Shown here piece by piece: positions 7,346 through 9,187 of a stretch of 9,187 bases of DNA; positions within the stretch are counted from its first letter, which is position 1, and every line of letters starts with the position of its first letter. Origin of the DNA: an uncultured Erysipelotrichaceae bacterium (GTDB taxonomy: Bacteria; Bacillota_I; Bacilli_A; Erysipelotrichales; Erysipelotrichaceae); the NCBI GenBank assembly GCA_902784015.1, contig CACZTC010000052.1:1-9187 (forward strand). The letters run 5' to 3'. A program made the translations under genes and the position numbers. The notes under the pieces were generated by a model, which was not told the DNA's origin, searched no databases, and worked only from the letters and a program-made list of their open reading frames with translations.

Positions 7346-8313
7346 GTTTTTTAAATAAATTAAAAGAAAAGTTTTCCAAAAAAGAAGATAAAGCCGTTTA
7401 TCTTAGTGGTTTCCAAAAAGCGAAGAATACTTTCTCTGATCAACTCAGTGAAATGGAATTTTCTTTTAATGGTGTAGATGAGGATTTTCTTGAACAATTA
7501 ACAATCATATTATTAGAAAGTGATGTTGGAATTGAAACTGCTGACTTAATATGTGAAAAATTAAAAGAAAAAGCTAATGATTATCCATCTATATCTTTTC
7601 ATTGGACAATGAATTTCTTAATAGAAATAATGAAAGAAGTATATGAAGAATATCCTGATATGGATATAACTTTTAATGATAATGGTCCTACTGTAATCCT
7701 GTTAGAAGGGGTTAATGGTAGTGGCAAAACTACTACTGCTGCTAAATTAACACATATGTATTTAAAAGAAGGAAAAAGTGTTGCTTTAGTAGCTGCTGAT
7801 ACTTTTAGAGCTGGTGCCATTGAACAATTAGCTAAATGGGCTGATAGACTAGGTGTTCCTTGTATTGAAGGAAGAGAAAATGGTGATCCTAGTGCTGCTA
7901 TTGTTGATGGATGTAGATATGCTAAAGAAAATAATATAGATATTCTATTATGTGATACAGCTGGTAGATTACAAAATAAATCACATTTAATGAATGAATT
8001 ATCTAAAATGAATAGAGTTAGTGCTAAAGAAATAGAAGGGGCCCCTCATAATACTTGGCTTATTCTAGATGCCACAACAGGACAAAATGGCTTAAATCAA
8101 GCGGAAATTTTTAAAGAATCAACTAATTTAACTGGTATTATTTTAACGAAAATGGATGGTACTGCTAAAGGTGGAATAGTTCTATCTATTAAACAAAAAT
8201 TACAACTTCCAGTTCTTTATATTGGTTTAGGTGAACATGAAGAAGACTTAAGACCATTTGATTTAGATAGTTATTTATATAGTATTTCTGAGGGCTTAGA
8301 TAATGAGGGATAA
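7342..8313 (+). CDS. ftsY: Signal recognition particle receptor FtsY (SRP GTPase)
   Basis: FtsY is the membrane-associated receptor that docks ribosome-SRP complexes and hands nascent membrane proteins to the SecYEG translocon. The chain starts with a short basic segment rich in Lys and Phe that can form an amphipathic membrane-binding helix. The long acidic A domain of E. coli FtsY is absent, as in most Gram-positives. The four-helix N domain covers about 25-110. The G domain has the P-loop G-V-N-G-S-G-K-T (123-130), D-T-F-R-A-G-A (153-159, the SRP-GTPase insertion region), D-T-A-G-R (205-209), T-K-M-D-G (269-273) and closing G-L-G-E (295-298). L-D-A-T-T-G-Q-N-G separates FtsY from Ffh, which lacks this form, and no methionine-rich M domain follows. 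ATG 7342 overlaps the smc stop as ATGA, with GGAG at 7330-7333 eight nucleotides upstream. At 323 residues the length is normal. Confidence 0.97.
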   Translation: MSFLNKLKEKFSKKEDKAVYLSGFQKAKNTFSDQLSEMEFSFNGVDEDFLEQLTIILLESDVGIETADLICEKLKEKANDYPSISFHWTMNFLIEIMKEVYEEYPDMDITFNDNGPTVILLEGVNGSGKTTTAAKLTHMYLKEGKSVALVAADTFRAGAIEQLAKWADRLGVPCIEGRENGDPSAAIVDGCRYAKENNIDILLCDTAGRLQNKSHLMNELSKMNRVSAKEIEGAPHNTWLILDATTGQNGLNQAEIFKESTNLTGIILTKMDGTAKGGIVLSIKQKLQLPVLYIGLGEHEEDLRPFDLDSYLYSISEGLDNEG

Positions 8314-8623
8314 AATATATTTCAATAATCTATTAGATTTTTATGAAGCTCTATTAACAGATAAACAAAGAAATATATGTGATTTATATTATCGTCATGA
8401 TTTATCACTTCAAGAAATTGCAGAAAATGAAGGTATATCTAGAGCGGCTATTCATGACACCATTAAAAGAAGCAGTGAAGAAATGTTAAATTATGAAAAT
8501 AAATTACATTTATTTGATAATAATGAAAGACGTAATGATTTATATGATCAGATGATTAATATAGCAGATGAAGATATGCTATATTTAATAAAGAAATGCT
8601 TAGAAATTGATAAGGGAGGATAA
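8303..8623 (+). CDS. ylxM: YlxM family (UPF0122) SRP-associated helix-turn-helix protein
   Basis: A 106-residue protein of the YlxM/UPF0122 family. In Bacillota these proteins are encoded next to ffh and bind the signal recognition particle, modulating its GTPases in streptococcal work. The sequence shows the typical start [10 protein letters not shown] (residues 13-22), then [20 protein letters not shown], a sigma-70 region-4-like helix-turn-helix (about 27-60) with A-A-I-H-D-T-I-K-R in the recognition helix, and an amphipathic C-terminal helical half. ATG 8303 lies 8 nt after GAGGG (8290-8294) and overlaps the end of ftsY by 11 nt. Unusually, no ffh follows: acetate kinase starts 2 nt after the stop codon. 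The fold and ftsY linkage make the family call secure; a DNA-binding role is not implied by the helix-turn-helix alone. Confidence 0.92.
   Translation: MRDKIYFNNLLDFYEALLTDKQRNICDLYYRHDLSLQEIAENEGISRAAIHDTIKRSSEEMLNYENKLHLFDNNERRNDLYDQMINIADEDMLYLIKKCLEIDKGG
8612..8620 (+). promoter_or_regulatory. Ribosome binding site of ackA
   Basis: A purine run AAGGGAGGA lies 5 nt before ATG 8626 and overlaps the last codons of ylxM. It is the strongest Shine-Dalgarno match in the window, consistent with high translation of acetate kinase independent of upstream coupling. Confidence 0.8.
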
Positions 8624-8625
8624 TT

Positions 8626-9187
8626 ATGAGCAAAGTTATATCAGTAAATTCAGGATCATCATCTTTAAAATTCCAATTATTTGATATGCCAAGTGAAGAG
8701 GTATTAACAAGCGGACAAGCTGAAAGAATTGGTCTTGATATGGGGGCTTTCACTATTAAATATAATGGTGAAAAAGAAACAATAGAATTACCTATACCTA
8801 ATCATAAAGTTGCGGTTGATTTATTATTAGAAAAATTAACAGAAAAAGGAATCGTTAAGGACTTAGATGAAATCAAAGGTGCAGGCCATAGAATTGTGCA
8901 AGGTGGTGCATATTTTAGTGAATCTGTAGTAGTTGATGAAGATGTAGTTAATAAAGTTGATGAACTTTGTGAATTAGCTCCATTACATAATCCAGCTCAT
9001 TTAGTTTGTTATAAAGCCTTTAAAGAAGCTTTACCAAATATTGGGCATGTCTTTGTATTTGATACTGCATTCCATCAAACAATGACTCCAGAATCTTATT
9101 TATTCCCAGTTCCATATGACTGGTATACACAATATAAGATTAGAAGATATGGTGCTCATGGTACTAGCCATTGGTATGTAAATAGAA
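8626..9187 (+). CDS. ackA: Acetate kinase, N-terminal 187 residues (cut by right window edge)
   Basis: Acetate kinase interconverts acetyl phosphate plus ADP with acetate plus ATP in the cytoplasm. In fermenting bacteria it provides ATP from acetyl-CoA together with phosphotransacetylase. The visible half shows the phosphate-binding start V-N-S-G-S-S-S-L-K (Asn8), G-H-R with Arg89, P-L-H-N-P with His121, the catalytic F-D-T-A-F-H-Q-T-M with Asp146, and G-A-H-G-T-S-H with His178. These are the acetate/propionate kinase family residues in the expected order and spacing. Gln92 stands where many family members have His (G-H-R-V-V-H-G-G). The reading frame is open at the edge; the complete protein should be about 400 residues. 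It sits 2 nt behind ylxM in the smc operon but could also have its own promoter. Pyruvate from the serine dehydratase upstream could feed this route, which is an inference about metabolism, not about regulation. Confidence 0.95.
   Translation, partial: MSKVISVNSGSSSLKFQLFDMPSEEVLTSGQAERIGLDMGAFTIKYNGEKETIELPIPNHKVAVDLLLEKLTEKGIVKDLDEIKGAGHRIVQGGAYFSESVVVDEDVVNKVDELCELAPLHNPAHLVCYKAFKEALPNIGHVFVFDTAFHQTMTPESYLFPVPYDWYTQYKIRRYGAHGTSHWYVNR

Noticed and set aside
7599..7820. 73-codon reading frame on the - strand
   Set aside because: Antisense to the P-loop region of ftsY; composition mirrors the sense codons and no motif is visible.
8577..8585. TGCTATATT resembling an extended -10 about 40 nt before ackA
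   Set aside because: One mismatch in the hexamer, no acceptable -35, and located inside ylxM. Such matches are expected by chance at this base composition, so it is not listed as a promoter.
8556..8753. 65-codon reading frame on the - strand
   Set aside because: Antisense across the ylxM-ackA junction, with no supporting motif or start signal.
8890..8904. Gln92 in place of His in the acetate kinase G-H-R-x-V-x-G-G motif
   Set aside because: This position is not one of the main catalytic residues and I recall it varying (for example Ala in streptococci). All catalytic residues in view are intact, so it is probably lineage variation.

Overview
This window is one strand of densely packed housekeeping genes from a very AT-rich bacterium. 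Every gene lies on the + strand. Gene content and order (smc-ftsY-ylxM, a single-chain Fe-S serine dehydratase, ackA) point to the Bacillota. The roughly 980-residue SMC and the strong A/T bias suggest a Mollicutes/Erysipelotrichia/RF39-like branch of Bacilli. That placement is inferred from memory of the families, without a search. TGA ends two genes (2192-2194 and 7343-7345), and tryptophan is read from TGG inside conserved motifs. The genome therefore uses the standard bacterial code, unlike Mycoplasma or Spiroplasma.

Block 1 (1-4319) is a tightly stacked, probably co-transcribed group. It holds the C-terminal part of DNA polymerase III delta (holA, cut by the left edge), an iron-sulfur L-serine dehydratase, a family 6 (hypoxanthine/uracil-type) DNA glycosylase, and a U32-family 'peptidase' with a DUF3656 domain that is most likely an RNA hydroxylase. 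Junctions overlap by 14 nt, overlap by 14 nt, and are separated by 1 nt. An AT-rich hairpin with a T-run, whose 5' arm contains the U32 stop codon, appears to end the block.

The only real intergenic gap (4320-4402, 83 nt) holds that terminator, an extended -10 promoter (4369-4377) and a strong Shine-Dalgarno site. Block 2 (4403 to the right edge) starts there: smc, ftsY (ATGA overlap), ylxM (11-nt overlap) and the first 187 codons of ackA (2-nt gap). This combines chromosome condensation, the signal-recognition-particle receptor, the small SRP-associated YlxM protein, and acetate kinase. Acetate kinase stands where ffh follows ylxM in the B. subtilis-type layout.

I see no mobile element, CRISPR array, RNA gene or clear novel system. 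The points most worth a second look are the short SMC in a standard-code organism, the ylxM-ackA junction without ffh, and the DNA-glycosylase/serine-dehydratase/RNA-hydroxylase operon.
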